NCBI GenBank assembly: GCA_015521465.1
Contig: WAOD01000053.1
Location: 1-51,362 of the forward strand
DNA length: 51,362 bases
From: DHVE2 group archaeon
GTDB lineage: Archaea; Thermoplasmatota; Thermoplasmata; Thermoplasmatales; Aciduliprofundaceae
Direction: 5' to 3'
A model generated the notes under the pieces. It searched no databases and was not told the DNA's origin. It saw nothing but the letters and a program-made list of their open reading frames with translations. The position numbers were made by a program, and so were the translations under genes. Numbering within the stretch: the stretch's first letter is position 1; each line of letters begins with the position of its first letter. Shown piece after piece: positions 37,368 through 46,155 of the stretch.

Positions 37368-37913
37368 ATGAGGGTCGTGGTTGCAGGTGTTCCAGGAGCG
37401 GGAAAAACGAGCATAATGGAGGCCGTGGCGAAGGAAATAAGGTACACTATTGTGAACTACGGCTCTGTTATGTTCGAAATCGCCCGGTTACGTGAGCTCG
37501 TGGAGCATCGGGATGATATGCGTAAGCTACCCGTGAGCGTGCAAAAAGAGCTTCAGAAAGAGGCAGCCAGTAAAATAGGAAGGATGAAGGATGTAATAGT
37601 GGATACGCATCTTACGATAAAAACTCCAAGTGGCTACTTACCTGGGTTGCCTATCTGGGTTTTAAATGAGATAAATCCAGATTTGATAGTGGTGGTGGAG
37701 GCAAAACCTCATGAAATTCTGAGGCGAAGGAGAACGGACACCTCACGGCACCGCGATTTCGAGACTCAAGAGGATATTAAGGAGCACATGGATGCCAACA
37801 GGTATGCTGCATTTGCATGTTCTGTTTTAACTGGTGCGCCAGTTATGATTCTTACCAATCGGGACGGGATGTTAGAAGAATCCGTAGAAAGATTTATGGA
37901 GGCATTTAAATGA
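37368..37913 (+). CDS. adkA: Adenylate kinase, archaeal type
   Basis: Interconverts ATP, AMP and ADP. 181 residues with P-loop VAGVPGAGKTSIME, then NYGSVMFEIAR, VDTHLTIKTPSGYLPGLP and the lid region RRRRTDTSRHRDF, all typical of the trimeric archaeal AdkA. The track starts at GTG 37359. ATG 37362 and ATG 37368 are both possible; 37368 gives the usual MRVVVAGVPGAG start. It follows secY directly, as in most archaea. Confidence 0.94.
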   Translation: MRVVVAGVPGAGKTSIMEAVAKEIRYTIVNYGSVMFEIARLRELVEHRDDMRKLPVSVQKELQKEAASKIGRMKDVIVDTHLTIKTPSGYLPGLPIWVLNEINPDLIVVVEAKPHEILRRRRTDTSRHRDFETQEDIKEHMDANRYAAFACSVLTGAPVMILTNRDGMLEESVERFMEAFK

Positions 37914-38599
37914 CAGATGCAGAAATTCCAATTCCCCAACAGAAGCAGCAATCTTCGATGACTACCATGTATTTTCTGGTTTTTTTTCTTATGATGATAG
38001 TTCTTTTTATTCCGGGTATCCGGACATCTCTCGGTGTGGCGGCAGGGTATCTTTTCAATCCTCTGTTTTCCTTTGATGGTAAGTATCCCCTTTACACCAT
38101 TCTTGCAACAGGTGTTGTACTCACCTTGATTAACGTCTGGGCTCGGCATCATTATACAGACTGGATAAAAATGGCAAAGAGCCAGGCAAAAATGAATGCT
38201 TTCAATAAGGTATACCGTGAAGCCCTGAGGAAACAGGATTTGGCAAAGATAGAGAAACTCAAGAAAAAACATATGGAGTACATGAATGAGAGCATGGAAA
38301 CCCAGTCTCAAATGATGAAGGCCACTATGATTACCCTGCTCATAGTGATTGCGATATTCACGTGGTTATGGACTTTCATGCAATATATCGCCGTGTACAC
38401 ATATATGGCTGTTCCCTGGTCATTTACTGTTGATATGAATCACTCTTTCATATTTCCCTGGTGGCTTTGGCTGTATTCAGGAGTGACCATGCCCCTTGCC
38501 TGGGTTGTACAGTACGTATTTAAGTACTTTGAATTCTCTAAAAAGTTGAAGGAGATGCAGGGAGCAGAGGTGAGCTTGGAAAATGAGAATAACGATTAG
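37910..38599 (+). CDS. DUF106 membrane protein (EMC3/TMCO1/Oxa1-like insertase)
   Basis: 229 residues. Three to four transmembrane segments: about 18-38 (MYFLVFFLMMIVLFIPGI), 62-80, 135-155 and 180-205. A charged coiled-coil (about 90-130: KVYREALRKQDLAKIEKLKK) lies between the second and third. This is the layout of archaeal Ylp1/DUF106, relatives of YidC/Oxa1 and EMC3 that insert membrane proteins. The location beside secY and the ribosomal genes supports that role. ATGA overlap with adkA and 17-nt overlap with cmk. Confidence 0.9.
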   Translation: MTDAEIPIPQQKQQSSMTTMYFLVFFLMMIVLFIPGIRTSLGVAAGYLFNPLFSFDGKYPLYTILATGVVLTLINVWARHHYTDWIKMAKSQAKMNAFNKVYREALRKQDLAKIEKLKKKHMEYMNESMETQSQMMKATMITLLIVIAIFTWLWTFMQYIAVYTYMAVPWSFTVDMNHSFIFPWWLWLYSGVTMPLAWVVQYVFKYFEFSKKLKEMQGAEVSLENENND

Positions 38600-39107
38600 T
38601 GGCCCACCTGGCAGCGGCAAGACCACTGTGGCAAAACTCCTATCTAAGAAGCTCGATTATCCTCTTGTTTCTGCGGGGGAGGTGTTCCGCAAGAAGGCTA
38701 AAGATATGAGTATGGATATAATAGAGTTCAGCCGCTATGCAGAGAATAATCCTGATGTGGATTATTCTATAGACGAGGAGATAGTGAACATTGCTGCAAA
38801 TATGGATGATGTTGTCATTGATTCTCGTCTCGGTGGCTGGATGCTTTACCGAAAAGGCATACCTGCTTTTAAGATATACATAACAGCATCTCCGGAAACA
38901 CGCGCTAAAAGAATACAGAAAAGGGATGGTGGGGATTTTGATAAGGTATTAAAGGATATGCTGATTAGAGAGAACAGCGAGAAGAAGAGGTACGGGGAGC
39001 TTTATGGCATAAATTTCGATGACCTTAGCATTTACGATGCGGTTATTGATTCTTCAACCCGGAGTCCAGAAGAGATAATCTCTTTGATAATGGATGTGAT
39101 GCAATGA
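38583..39107 (+). CDS. cmk: Cytidylate kinase
   Basis: Phosphorylates CMP/dCMP. 174 residues, short archaeal form: P-loop ISGPPGSGKTTVAKLL, SAGEVFRKKAKDMSMDIIEFS, VIDSRLGGWML and TRAKRIQKRDGGDF. It overlaps DUF106 by 17 nt and cbf5 by 4 nt. The eL34 and eL14 genes that flank cmk in many euryarchaea are absent here. Confidence 0.94.
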   Translation: MRITISGPPGSGKTTVAKLLSKKLDYPLVSAGEVFRKKAKDMSMDIIEFSRYAENNPDVDYSIDEEIVNIAANMDDVVIDSRLGGWMLYRKGIPAFKIYITASPETRAKRIQKRDGGDFDKVLKDMLIRENSEKKRYGELYGINFDDLSIYDAVIDSSTRSPEEIISLIMDVMQ

Positions 39108-39943
39108 GCATCGACTCGCTTCTCAATTTCGGGGTGGTTATCGTAGACAAGCCCCGGGGACCTACGAGCCATCAGGTCAGTGCTTGGGTTCGCAAAATTC
39201 TCAATGTTAATCGCACAGGACATGCGGGAACCCTTGACCCAAAGGTTACAGGTGTGCTTCCTGTTGCGTTAAATCGGGCCACGAAAATCATCAACTATCT
39301 TCACTATCAGCCAAAAGAGTACATAGCTGTGATGCGCCTTCATTCTGATATAGGCGAGAAAAAATTGAGGGATATATTCAAGGATTTTGAAGGCCCGATA
39401 TATCAGATACCTCCCGTGAGAAGCGCGGTTGCGCGCAGGTTGAGAAAGAGAATGGTCTACGAGCTTGAGTTCATGGAGATGCGGGAGACGCTCGTGCTTT
39501 TCCGCGCAAAGGTGGAGTCTGGAACATATATCAGGGCTCTTTGCAGGGACATGGGCGATGCGCTGTGCATAGGAGCCCACATGGAAGATTTAAGGCGCAT
39601 TTCAACCGCGCATTTTACAGAGGAGCAGGCGGTTTCCCTAACCGACCTTTTAGACGCGTATGTTTTCTGGAAAGAAGATGGCGATTCTTCGCTGTTAGAA
39701 AAGTATATACTTCCTGGCGATTCCATAGTTTCATTTCTTCCGCGCATAGTGGTTTATAACTCCGCTCTTAGAAACCTAGCGAATGGCTCTCCCCTTTACA
39801 AGCCAGGAGTGGCAAGCATGCCAGAGCTAAATTCAGGAGACCTGTGCACTGTTTACACGGAAGATGGCAAATTTATTTCTGTCTCCCGCGCGGTGCTTGA
39901 TGGGGATGTAATAGCAGTACCAGAAAGGGTTATTGTTGAGTAA
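39104..39943 (+). CDS. cbf5: tRNA/rRNA pseudouridine synthase Cbf5
   Basis: TruB-family catalytic subunit of archaeal H/ACA RNPs. The catalytic Asp is in GHAGTLDPKVTGVLPVAL near residue 47. IPPVRSAVARRLRKRMVYELE and VESGTYIRALCRDMG follow, with a C-terminal PUA domain (about 205-279: RIVVYNSALRNLANGSPLYKPGV). At 279 residues it is shorter than many archaeal Cbf5 proteins (about 330), with a trimmed N-terminus. It ends the super-operon. Confidence 0.93.
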   Translation: MSIDSLLNFGVVIVDKPRGPTSHQVSAWVRKILNVNRTGHAGTLDPKVTGVLPVALNRATKIINYLHYQPKEYIAVMRLHSDIGEKKLRDIFKDFEGPIYQIPPVRSAVARRLRKRMVYELEFMEMRETLVLFRAKVESGTYIRALCRDMGDALCIGAHMEDLRRISTAHFTEEQAVSLTDLLDAYVFWKEDGDSSLLEKYILPGDSIVSFLPRIVVYNSALRNLANGSPLYKPGVASMPELNSGDLCTVYTEDGKFISVSRAVLDGDVIAVPERVIVE

Positions 39944-39974
39944 ATCTTTATCTTGGCGTTTTCCATGAACCCTT

Positions 39975-41183
39975 ATGAACGAGATACTTGACAGGATTGA
40001 AGGTATGCGGGATGAAATAGTAAAATTCACGGTGGATATGATTTCCATACCTGCCGTGAACCCTGCTTTTGGAGGTCAGGGAGAAGAAGCCCGTGCGGCT
40101 TTTCTGGAGAAAAAGCTCAAGGAACTCTGCGACGAGGTAAAGAGATACGATGCCATGGATGAGAACGGTTTGAAGCGTCCAAATCTGGTGGGTATAATTT
40201 TTGGAGAAGACAGGTCACATACCTTATGGATTTTATCTCACATGGATACCGTTCCGGAAGGTGATATTTCTCTGTGGACACACCATCCTTACGGGCCCGT
40301 TGTTGATGGTGATAAAATATACGGGAGAGGCACGCTGGACGATGGGCAGGGCATAGTTTCATCTTACTTTGCAGCAAAGGCCATACTGGAAAGCGGAAAG
40401 AGGCCTCATTACAATTTAGGACTTGTTTTCGTGGCTGACGAAGAGGCGGGAAGCAGGTACGGTGTGCATTTTCTTATGGACAAGAATCTGTTCATGCCCG
40501 GAGATTTGGTGGTGGTTCCGGATTCCGGAAACTCCGATGGCTCTTTCGTGGAAATTGCAGAGAAGGGCTCTGTTTGGTTGAAGATAACAACGCATGGTAA
40601 GCAGAGTCACGCTAGCATGCCGCACATGGGATTGAATGCGCATCGCATTGGTATGAAGTTTGCCCTTAAAGTTGATGATTATCTCCACGAGAATTACGGG
40701 AAGAAAAATCACCTGTTTGAGCCTCCAGAATCCACTTTTGAAATAACGAAGAAGGAGAAGAATGTAGATAACGTGAACACGATTCCCGGAACCGATGTGT
40801 TCTATTTTGATTTTCGCATTCTTCCTGATTACAGAGTTGATGATGTGGTCAACGAAGTTAGGAGCCTTGCAAAAGATATGAGCGAAGAGACCGGTGCTAA
40901 GATTGAGGTGGAGATTGTGCAGCTGGCGGAACCTTCGGCCACGCCAGAGGATAGCAAGATTGTAAACATGCTCATCACTGCCTTGAAAGAGGTAAGAGGT
41001 ATTGAGCCAGTCATAGGTGGTATAGGTGGAGGAACAGTTGCAGCGGCATTTAGAAAATTGGACATTCCTGCGGTGGTGTGGATGACTGCTGACGATGTGG
41101 AGCACCAGCCGGATGAGTACTGCAGGATTTCCAATTTGATAAACGATGCAAAGGTATTTGCGTATATCGCGATGATGCACTAA
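39975..41183 (+). CDS. M20-family metallopeptidase/deacylase
   Basis: 402 residues of the ArgE/DapE/carboxypeptidase-like family with two metal ions. Ligands and catalytic residues seen: SHMDTVPEGD (His/Asp), GRGTLDDGQGIVSS (bridging Asp), FVADEEAGSRYG (general base Glu and ligand) and the dimerisation-domain His in KQSHASMPHMGLNAHR. The C-terminal ligand region is DVEHQPDEY. DapE, acetyl-amino-acid deacylase or dipeptidase roles are all possible; no lysine or arginine biosynthesis genes adjoin. An aminotransferase gene follows after 14 nt, so amino-acid catabolism is a reasonable guess. Confidence 0.9.
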   Translation: MNEILDRIEGMRDEIVKFTVDMISIPAVNPAFGGQGEEARAAFLEKKLKELCDEVKRYDAMDENGLKRPNLVGIIFGEDRSHTLWILSHMDTVPEGDISLWTHHPYGPVVDGDKIYGRGTLDDGQGIVSSYFAAKAILESGKRPHYNLGLVFVADEEAGSRYGVHFLMDKNLFMPGDLVVVPDSGNSDGSFVEIAEKGSVWLKITTHGKQSHASMPHMGLNAHRIGMKFALKVDDYLHENYGKKNHLFEPPESTFEITKKEKNVDNVNTIPGTDVFYFDFRILPDYRVDDVVNEVRSLAKDMSEETGAKIEVEIVQLAEPSATPEDSKIVNMLITALKEVRGIEPVIGGIGGGTVAAAFRKLDIPAVVWMTADDVEHQPDEYCRISNLINDAKVFAYIAMMH

Positions 41184-41197
41184 ATCGAGGTTGTAGT

Positions 41198-42796
41198 ATG
41201 AATATAAGCGAGATTGAGTTTGAGAAGCTTAGCCCGTTTGAATTAAAGGATCTGCTAATAAAGATTGCAAGCAGAAAATCAGAGCGGATGATGCTAAATG
41301 CTGGCCGGGGAAACCCAAATTTTCTTGCTCTCGTTCCGAGGTATGCTTTCTCTAAGCTTGGCGAGTTTGCCCTTAGCGAAGCTGAGCGGCATTTTGGATA
41401 CATGGACGGTCTGATTGGCGGTCACAGTGATATTGATGGCATTGAATCGAGATTTGAGATATTTGTTAGAAATCACATGGACGAGAAGGGAATACGATTT
41501 CTTAGCTCTGCGGTGAGCTATGTTAAGGATTATCTTGGATTTTCAGGGAGCGAGTTCTTGCACGAGATGGTGCAGGGATATCTCGGTTGCAATTATCCAG
41601 AGCCCGTGAGAATGCTAAGATTAGGTGAGAAAATAGTTGAGAGGTACCTTCTAAAAGAAATGGGTGCTGGGCACGATTTAGTAGGAGTAACTGATCTTTT
41701 CGCAGTGGAGGGCGGTACCGCGGCCATGACATATTTATTTGAATCCCTGAAGTCCAATTTCCTGCTAAACGAGGGTGATAAAATAGCCCTTGCAGTGCCC
41801 ATATTCTCCCCGTATCTTGAAATTCCAAAGTTGGATACTTATCGCTTTGAAATAGTGGAAATTTTTGCCGATGAGGAGCGTGGATTTCAAATACCCGAAA
41901 GTGAGTTGGAGAAACTTCTTGACCCTGCTATAAAAGCATTTTTCATGGTAAATCCAGGCAATCCCACTTCTGTGAAAGCGAACTCTCGCGCACTAAGCAA
42001 ATTGAAAGAAATTGTGGATAAAAAGCGTAGGGATTTAATCATCATTACAGACGATGTGTACGGTACTTTTGCAGATAATTTCAAATCTGTTTATGCCGTG
42101 CTTCCACACAATACCATTTTGGTTTACTCCTTCTCCAAGTACTTCGGTGCTACGGGTTGGCGTCTTGGTGTTATTGGGATGCACGAGCACAATGTTGTGG
42201 ATCGCCTTATAAGAAAATTGCCAGATGATATACAGCAGGAATTGAATGAGCGATACTCTTCCGTTACTCCAGAGCCAAGAAGGCTGAAGTTCATAGATCG
42301 CATTGTGGCTGATAGCCGTACTGTGGCTTTGAGACACACGGCAGGTTTGTCCACGCCTCAGCAGGTTCAGATGGTTCTCTTTGCTCTCTACGCACTTATG
42401 GACGAGGAGGAAAAATACAAGAGAGCTGCAAAGCGTGTTATTAGAAGGAGATACAAAGCACTTTATCGCGGCCTTGGTGTGGAACAGCCAATTGATGAAA
42501 ATAACGCGTACTACTACACGCTCATAGACGCTGAGAAACTTGGTGAGCATCTTTATGGCAGTGATTTTGCACGGTGGTTTGTTGAGAAAATACCGCCTGG
42601 AGAGTTTATAGTACATTTGGCGGAGTACGCACACGTGGTTCTTCTCCCTGGGAAAGGATTTGATGCGAAGCATCCCTCTGCTCGCGTGTCTCTTGCAAAC
42701 CTGCGCGAGGTGGATTACCTTAAAATTGGACAAACAATAAGAAAATTAATAGAAAGATATCACAAAGAGTACATGAAAGAAAAAGCTCAGAAGTAG
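41198..42796 (+). CDS. asdA: AsdA-type aspartate aminotransferase/4-decarboxylase
   Basis: Fold-type I PLP enzyme of 532 residues, much longer than ordinary aspartate aminotransferases (about 400) and matching the bifunctional aspartate transaminase/aspartate 4-decarboxylase group. Motifs: LNAGRGNPNFLA near residue 30, FAVEGGTAAMTYLFES, FFMVNPGNPTSVK, IIITDDVYGTF and the PLP-Lys in VYSFSKYFGATGWRLGV. An Arg for the alpha-carboxylate is in SARVSLANLREVD. It would form alanine and CO2 from aspartate, or transaminate it; which dominates is not visible. GAGGTT upstream of the ATG and 14-nt spacing suggest co-transcription with the M20 peptidase. Confidence 0.88.
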   Translation: MNISEIEFEKLSPFELKDLLIKIASRKSERMMLNAGRGNPNFLALVPRYAFSKLGEFALSEAERHFGYMDGLIGGHSDIDGIESRFEIFVRNHMDEKGIRFLSSAVSYVKDYLGFSGSEFLHEMVQGYLGCNYPEPVRMLRLGEKIVERYLLKEMGAGHDLVGVTDLFAVEGGTAAMTYLFESLKSNFLLNEGDKIALAVPIFSPYLEIPKLDTYRFEIVEIFADEERGFQIPESELEKLLDPAIKAFFMVNPGNPTSVKANSRALSKLKEIVDKKRRDLIIITDDVYGTFADNFKSVYAVLPHNTILVYSFSKYFGATGWRLGVIGMHEHNVVDRLIRKLPDDIQQELNERYSSVTPEPRRLKFIDRIVADSRTVALRHTAGLSTPQQVQMVLFALYALMDEEEKYKRAAKRVIRRRYKALYRGLGVEQPIDENNAYYYTLIDAEKLGEHLYGSDFARWFVEKIPPGEFIVHLAEYAHVVLLPGKGFDAKHPSARVSLANLREVDYLKIGQTIRKLIERYHKEYMKEKAQK

Positions 42797-43740
42797 AGCT
42801 CGGAACTTATCCGCGGGAGCATTGCCATAAGCACCGCCTGTGCGTTGAACTCGTCTCGATTTATTAGGCCTTTGCTTAAAAACCCTATTGCGCCCATCTT
42901 TTTCTTTATTTCTTTGATTCCAGATATTTTTTCCATTGCCATACCAACTTCCATACCGTCTCTGACCATATCCATTATTTCCGGCGGGTAAGTGAAGCCA
43001 CCGGAGTGACCAAGCGTCATTCTTCCGTACTTATCTATGATTGCGCAGTACGCGCGGTCCAAGTAATCGCCGATTAGCTCCTCGTAAAATAGCCCTGCTT
43101 CTATGCCCACTGCGTAATCTACGGCATTTATTTTTTTTGCCCTGTTAATTGCTCCCTGTACTGTTTCGTTGCCGAACGGTTGTGGTGGCACTCCGGAATC
43201 CACCGCTACCGGTATGTATTCTATTTCAAACTTGAAGATGCGGGAAAAAACCATTTGAACTGCCCTTATCTTTGATGGATTCTCCGAGCCGATGCCTACC
43301 TTCATCGGTTTTAATCTATTTCCCTCTTCGTCTATCTCTCCGACCCTAATCCTTCTCGAAGATATTGGCATGAGGTCCTCTGCCACTATCATGGGTATGA
43401 GCACAACTTGCATCTTCTTCATTCCATTTTTTACTCGCTCTGCGTTAATCTTCTCTGCATTTTTCTTCGTTTCAGGTGATACGATGATTGCGTCAAAATC
43501 CTCTTCTATCGTTGGCCCATAAATGTCATTGATTTTCACAATCCTGTACTTTTTTCCAAATTTTCGGGAGTATTCATCTACCCTTTTAGCCCTTTCTTCG
43601 TAGTCTTTGCTAACTCCTTTTTTAAATCCATCTGCAGTTATGCCAATGGTTACCTCTGAACCTATTTCAAACGCTTTGTCTATTAGGACACGATGCGCTT
43701 TATGTAAGAATTCGAATGTGCCTCCAATCACGACTTTCAT
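42787..43740 (-). CDS. Fusion of archaeal phosphopantetheine adenylyltransferase and inosine/xanthosine triphosphatase
   Basis: 317 residues with two enzymes. Residues 1-150 are the archaeal PPAT (CoA synthesis, 4'-phosphopantetheine to dephospho-CoA): GGTFEFLHKAHRVLIDKAF, IGITADGFKKG and the C-terminal ISSRRIRVGEID. Residues about 155-317 are a DUF84/YjjX-like house-cleaning NTPase: VGIGSENPSKIRAVQMVF, GNETVQGAINRAKK, YAVGIEAGLFYEE and MGAIGFLSKGLINR. The track begins 34 codons upstream; ATG 43740 has GGTGGA before it and overlaps the upstream stop by 4 nt. The 3' end overlaps asdA by 10 nt, convergent. Confidence 0.9.
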   Translation of the reverse strand: MKVVIGGTFEFLHKAHRVLIDKAFEIGSEVTIGITADGFKKGVSKDYEERAKRVDEYSRKFGKKYRIVKINDIYGPTIEEDFDAIIVSPETKKNAEKINAERVKNGMKKMQVVLIPMIVAEDLMPISSRRIRVGEIDEEGNRLKPMKVGIGSENPSKIRAVQMVFSRIFKFEIEYIPVAVDSGVPPQPFGNETVQGAINRAKKINAVDYAVGIEAGLFYEELIGDYLDRAYCAIIDKYGRMTLGHSGGFTYPPEIMDMVRDGMEVGMAMEKISGIKEIKKKMGAIGFLSKGLINRDEFNAQAVLMAMLPRISSELYF

Positions 43741-44003
43741 AGTCCACCGCCCATGCCAACAAATAGCAGGACTATTAGAATTGCCATAAAAGCCATCCAC
43801 ACGTAGAGATTGATTTTCTTCTTTTTGAGCATGGCGTTCCACTGCTCCTCACATTTTTTGGAGCAAAATGTCTTATCGGGGGGAATGGCTATCCCGCAGT
43901 TAAGGCAGTGCTTGTGCGGTGTAATGCTCTTTTTTTCTTCTTTTAGATTCTCAACTTCCCTCTTCAATAGCATGAGCTCTTCCATGATCTTCTTTTCATC
44001 CAT
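43737..44003 (-). CDS. Zn-ribbon, tail-anchored membrane protein (DUF2116-like)
   Basis: 88 residues: an N-terminal coiled coil (ELMLLKREVENLKEEKK), a zinc ribbon with four Cys (HCLNCGIAIPPDKTFCSKKCEEQW) and a C-terminal membrane helix (YVWMAFMAILIVLLFVGMG). This is the layout of DUF2116-type proteins seen across archaea. The zinc ribbon would face the cytosol. Function unknown. It overlaps the PPAT-ITPase gene by 4 nt. Confidence 0.8.
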   Translation of the reverse strand: MDEKKIMEELMLLKREVENLKEEKKSITPHKHCLNCGIAIPPDKTFCSKKCEEQWNAMLKKKKINLYVWMAFMAILIVLLFVGMGGGL

Positions 44004-44039
44004 ATTGGTACATTTATCCCTGCGATTTATAGTTTGCCT

Positions 44040-44417
44040 TCACAGTTTTTCGTAGTATGGTGATTCAATAACCTTCCTGTTTATATCATCATCGCTCAGA
44101 TCGCATATCTCGTCCAGTATCTTGTTGATTTTGCTCTTTATTTCCCCGGGCAAATCAATTTCCATGTTCTCGTCTTTCAACTTCATGTATTTTCCGTTTT
44201 CCCCTTCTACTTTTTCCACGTTAAGTGAGTTAATCACCTCAGGTATTTTTGTACTGTAGAACCCATACTGCATTTTTTGGTAGTCAAACTCCGTTAGCTT
44301 TTTTCCTTTTTCTTTAAGGAATTCCATGTCAAGAAGCGCAGCTATTCTCGATACGTAATAAGGATGCAGCCCTCCGCACTCTTTAAGCATATATGCTACA
44401 ATCTCTTTTTCGTACAT
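44040..44417 (-). CDS. Panacea/SocA-like (DUF4065-like) small protein
   Basis: 125 residues. The pattern (helix with IVAYMLKECGGLHPYYV, then LTEFDYQKMQYGFYSTKIPEVI, a variable loop, and LPGEIKSKINKILDEICDLSDDDINRKVIESPYY) resembles Panacea (SocA/DUF4065) domains. These serve as antitoxins or proteolytic adaptors in bacteria and phages. The match is by eye and uncertain. ATG 44417 overlaps the upstream stop by 4 nt, so it is translated with the MinD/ferredoxin proteins rather than as a free toxin-antitoxin unit; no toxin gene adjoins. Confidence 0.5.
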   Translation of the reverse strand: MYEKEIVAYMLKECGGLHPYYVSRIAALLDMEFLKEKGKKLTEFDYQKMQYGFYSTKIPEVINSLNVEKVEGENGKYMKLKDENMEIDLPGEIKSKINKILDEICDLSDDDINRKVIESPYYEKL

Positions 44418-45286
44418 CACAACCACCCCTTAACCACATCCGCGATTTCTTTTATTGCCTTACTTGCCTTTGAATCGGGATCGAATTCCACCAGTGGCAT
44501 CATGGAGTTGAGTGCCTTAGGTACCGATGAATCGTATGGTACGCGACCAATAATCTCAATATTGTTTTCCTTTGCGAATTCTTCCAATCCGCGATACCCT
44601 TCGTTGAGTCCGTACTTGTTTATAATCATCTTAGTTTCAATGCCAAAATGCTTCGCTAACCCGTGCATTCTCTTCATATCGCTAAGGCTCGAAGGCGTAG
44701 GTTCGCCCACCAAAAGCACTAAATTTGCACCACTTACAGAAGAAATTACCTGGCACCCTATGCCCGCTGCAGCATCTACTATGATATGGTCAATTTCCCC
44801 CTTATCTCTCCACTCCCTTGCAATCTTTTTCTCCTCGGTAACTAATTTTCCGCTGTTGGGCTTCCCCACATCGAGCTCCGCACTGACTAGTGGGCCGTAC
44901 TTGGTTTTTCCGGTTCTCAACCACCCTGAAATCGCATCGCTTATGGTTATTGCATCCACGGGGCACACCGCTTTGCACGCGCCGCATCCTTCACATAGAT
45001 ATTGCTTTATTCTTCTTCTACCATCTATGTAAATGGCCTCGTAAACACACACATTGTCGCAAAGACCGCAGTTTATGCAAGAGTCATTGATCTCGGCGGT
45101 TTTAGCATCTGCAAATTCCTCTTCCCGTTCCCACTCGCGAACATTGAATATAATGTGGAGATTGGGTGCTTCGGCATCCGCGTCCACAGCTCCGAGCTTA
45201 AAATCTTTGCTAAGTAGTGAAATGAGTGAGCCTGTAATTGTGCTTTTTCCCACTCCTCCTTTGCCGCTTGCAATTACTATCTCCAT
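44417..45286 (-). CDS. MinD-superfamily ATPase with inserted ferredoxin domain (second copy)
   Basis: 289 residues. Deviant Walker A (IASGKGGVGKSTITGSL), switch Asp in GAVDADAEAPNL and VDAAAGIGCQVI belong to the MinD/Mrp fold. Residues about 65-115 are a two-[4Fe-4S] ferredoxin insert with CINCGLCDNVC and CEGCGACKAVCPVDAI. Such proteins (COG1149 type) occur in methanogens and sulfate reducers next to NifX-like proteins and are thought to load or transfer Fe-S or metal cofactors. GGAGGTGAT precedes the ATG. Directly follows its paralogue in one operon. Confidence 0.88.
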   Translation of the reverse strand: MEIVIASGKGGVGKSTITGSLISLLSKDFKLGAVDADAEAPNLHIIFNVREWEREEEFADAKTAEINDSCINCGLCDNVCVYEAIYIDGRRRIKQYLCEGCGACKAVCPVDAITISDAISGWLRTGKTKYGPLVSAELDVGKPNSGKLVTEEKKIAREWRDKGEIDHIIVDAAAGIGCQVISSVSGANLVLLVGEPTPSSLSDMKRMHGLAKHFGIETKMIINKYGLNEGYRGLEEFAKENNIEIIGRVPYDSSVPKALNSMMPLVEFDPDSKASKAIKEIADVVKGWL

Positions 45287-46150
45287 TCACATCACCTCCT
45301 CGATTCTTCTCACAATATCGTTGAAAATCTTCGCAGCCTCCCCGTCAGGGTATTTTTCAACCACGGGCACTCCAGATACGTAGCTATCCAGAATCTCGTT
45401 GTTCATTGGTATCTCGGCAATTATTTCTGCGTCGTATTTATCCACGATTTCTTTATGTTTTTCGGTGCTTCCCAAATCGCTGCGGTTTATCACAATCCAC
45501 GCTTTGAGATTTAATTTTTTCAGCAATTTGAGAATCATCTCCAGATCATGTTCTCCCAGAGGTGTGGGCTCGGAGACAGCAATTACGATTTTTGAGTCTT
45601 CTATGGCTGCCGCCACATGATTGCCGGTGCCGGGCATTGTGTCAAAAAGGTGAATATCCGCGGGGATACTCAGAGCTCTTTTCCTCGCTGCCAGAACTAT
45701 TGGGTACGATCTCTCCTCTCCCTCTCCCAGCAATCCTGTTACGAGCTCTAAATTATCGTGCGCCTTCACGTGATATGTGTTACCGACGAATCGATAATCA
45801 TCTAAAATTGCACCCTTTTCAGGGCAAACCAGCTGGCAGGTGCGACACCCTGAGCAAAGTGTGGGCATTAGGAACGGATACCCTTCTTTGAATTTCACCA
45901 GTGCGTGTTCGCTGCAATTCTCTACGCATAGTCCGCAGGCGGTGCATTTTTTATAATCAAATTTTGGTTTGAAAAGATTCACATCTTCCTCTTCACTCAG
46001 ATTTGTGGAGAGAAGAATGTGGTCATCCGGGCATTCTACGTCCGCGTCAACGAGCACCACATGGTACTTCTTGGAAAGTGCCCAAGCTAAATTGGTAGCC
46101 ACCGTACTTTTCCCGGTGCCTCCTTTACCGCCGGTGACCGTTATCTTCAT
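45287..46150 (-). CDS. MinD-superfamily ATPase with inserted ferredoxin domain (first copy)
   Basis: 287 residues, same layout as the next gene but only loosely similar in sequence. Walker A is TGGKGGTGKSTVATNLA, the switch region VDADVECPDDHI, and the ferredoxin insert has CTACGLCVENCSEH and CSGCRTCQLVCPEKGAI. DTMPGTGNHVAAAI and VSEPTPLGEHDLEMI follow. The pair probably forms a heterodimer because MinD-type ATPases act as dimers (inference). ATG 46150 follows GGTGAT; the track uses TTG 46162. It starts just 7 nt before the stop of the NifX-like gene. Confidence 0.88.
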   Translation of the reverse strand: MKITVTGGKGGTGKSTVATNLAWALSKKYHVVLVDADVECPDDHILLSTNLSEEEDVNLFKPKFDYKKCTACGLCVENCSEHALVKFKEGYPFLMPTLCSGCRTCQLVCPEKGAILDDYRFVGNTYHVKAHDNLELVTGLLGEGEERSYPIVLAARKRALSIPADIHLFDTMPGTGNHVAAAIEDSKIVIAVSEPTPLGEHDLEMILKLLKKLNLKAWIVINRSDLGSTEKHKEIVDKYDAEIIAEIPMNNEILDSYVSGVPVVEKYPDGEAAKIFNDIVRRIEEVM

Positions 46151-46155
46151 AGCGA

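Noticed and set aside
40416-41180. 254-aa minus-strand frame opposite the M20 peptidase
   Set aside because: Shadow frame; the plus strand carries all metal-binding motifs.
42035-42733. 232-aa minus-strand frame opposite asdA
   Set aside because: Shadow frame with no start signal or motifs.
44040-44417. Toxin-antitoxin module based on the Panacea-like protein
   Set aside because: No partner toxin gene adjoins; both neighbours belong to other functions.
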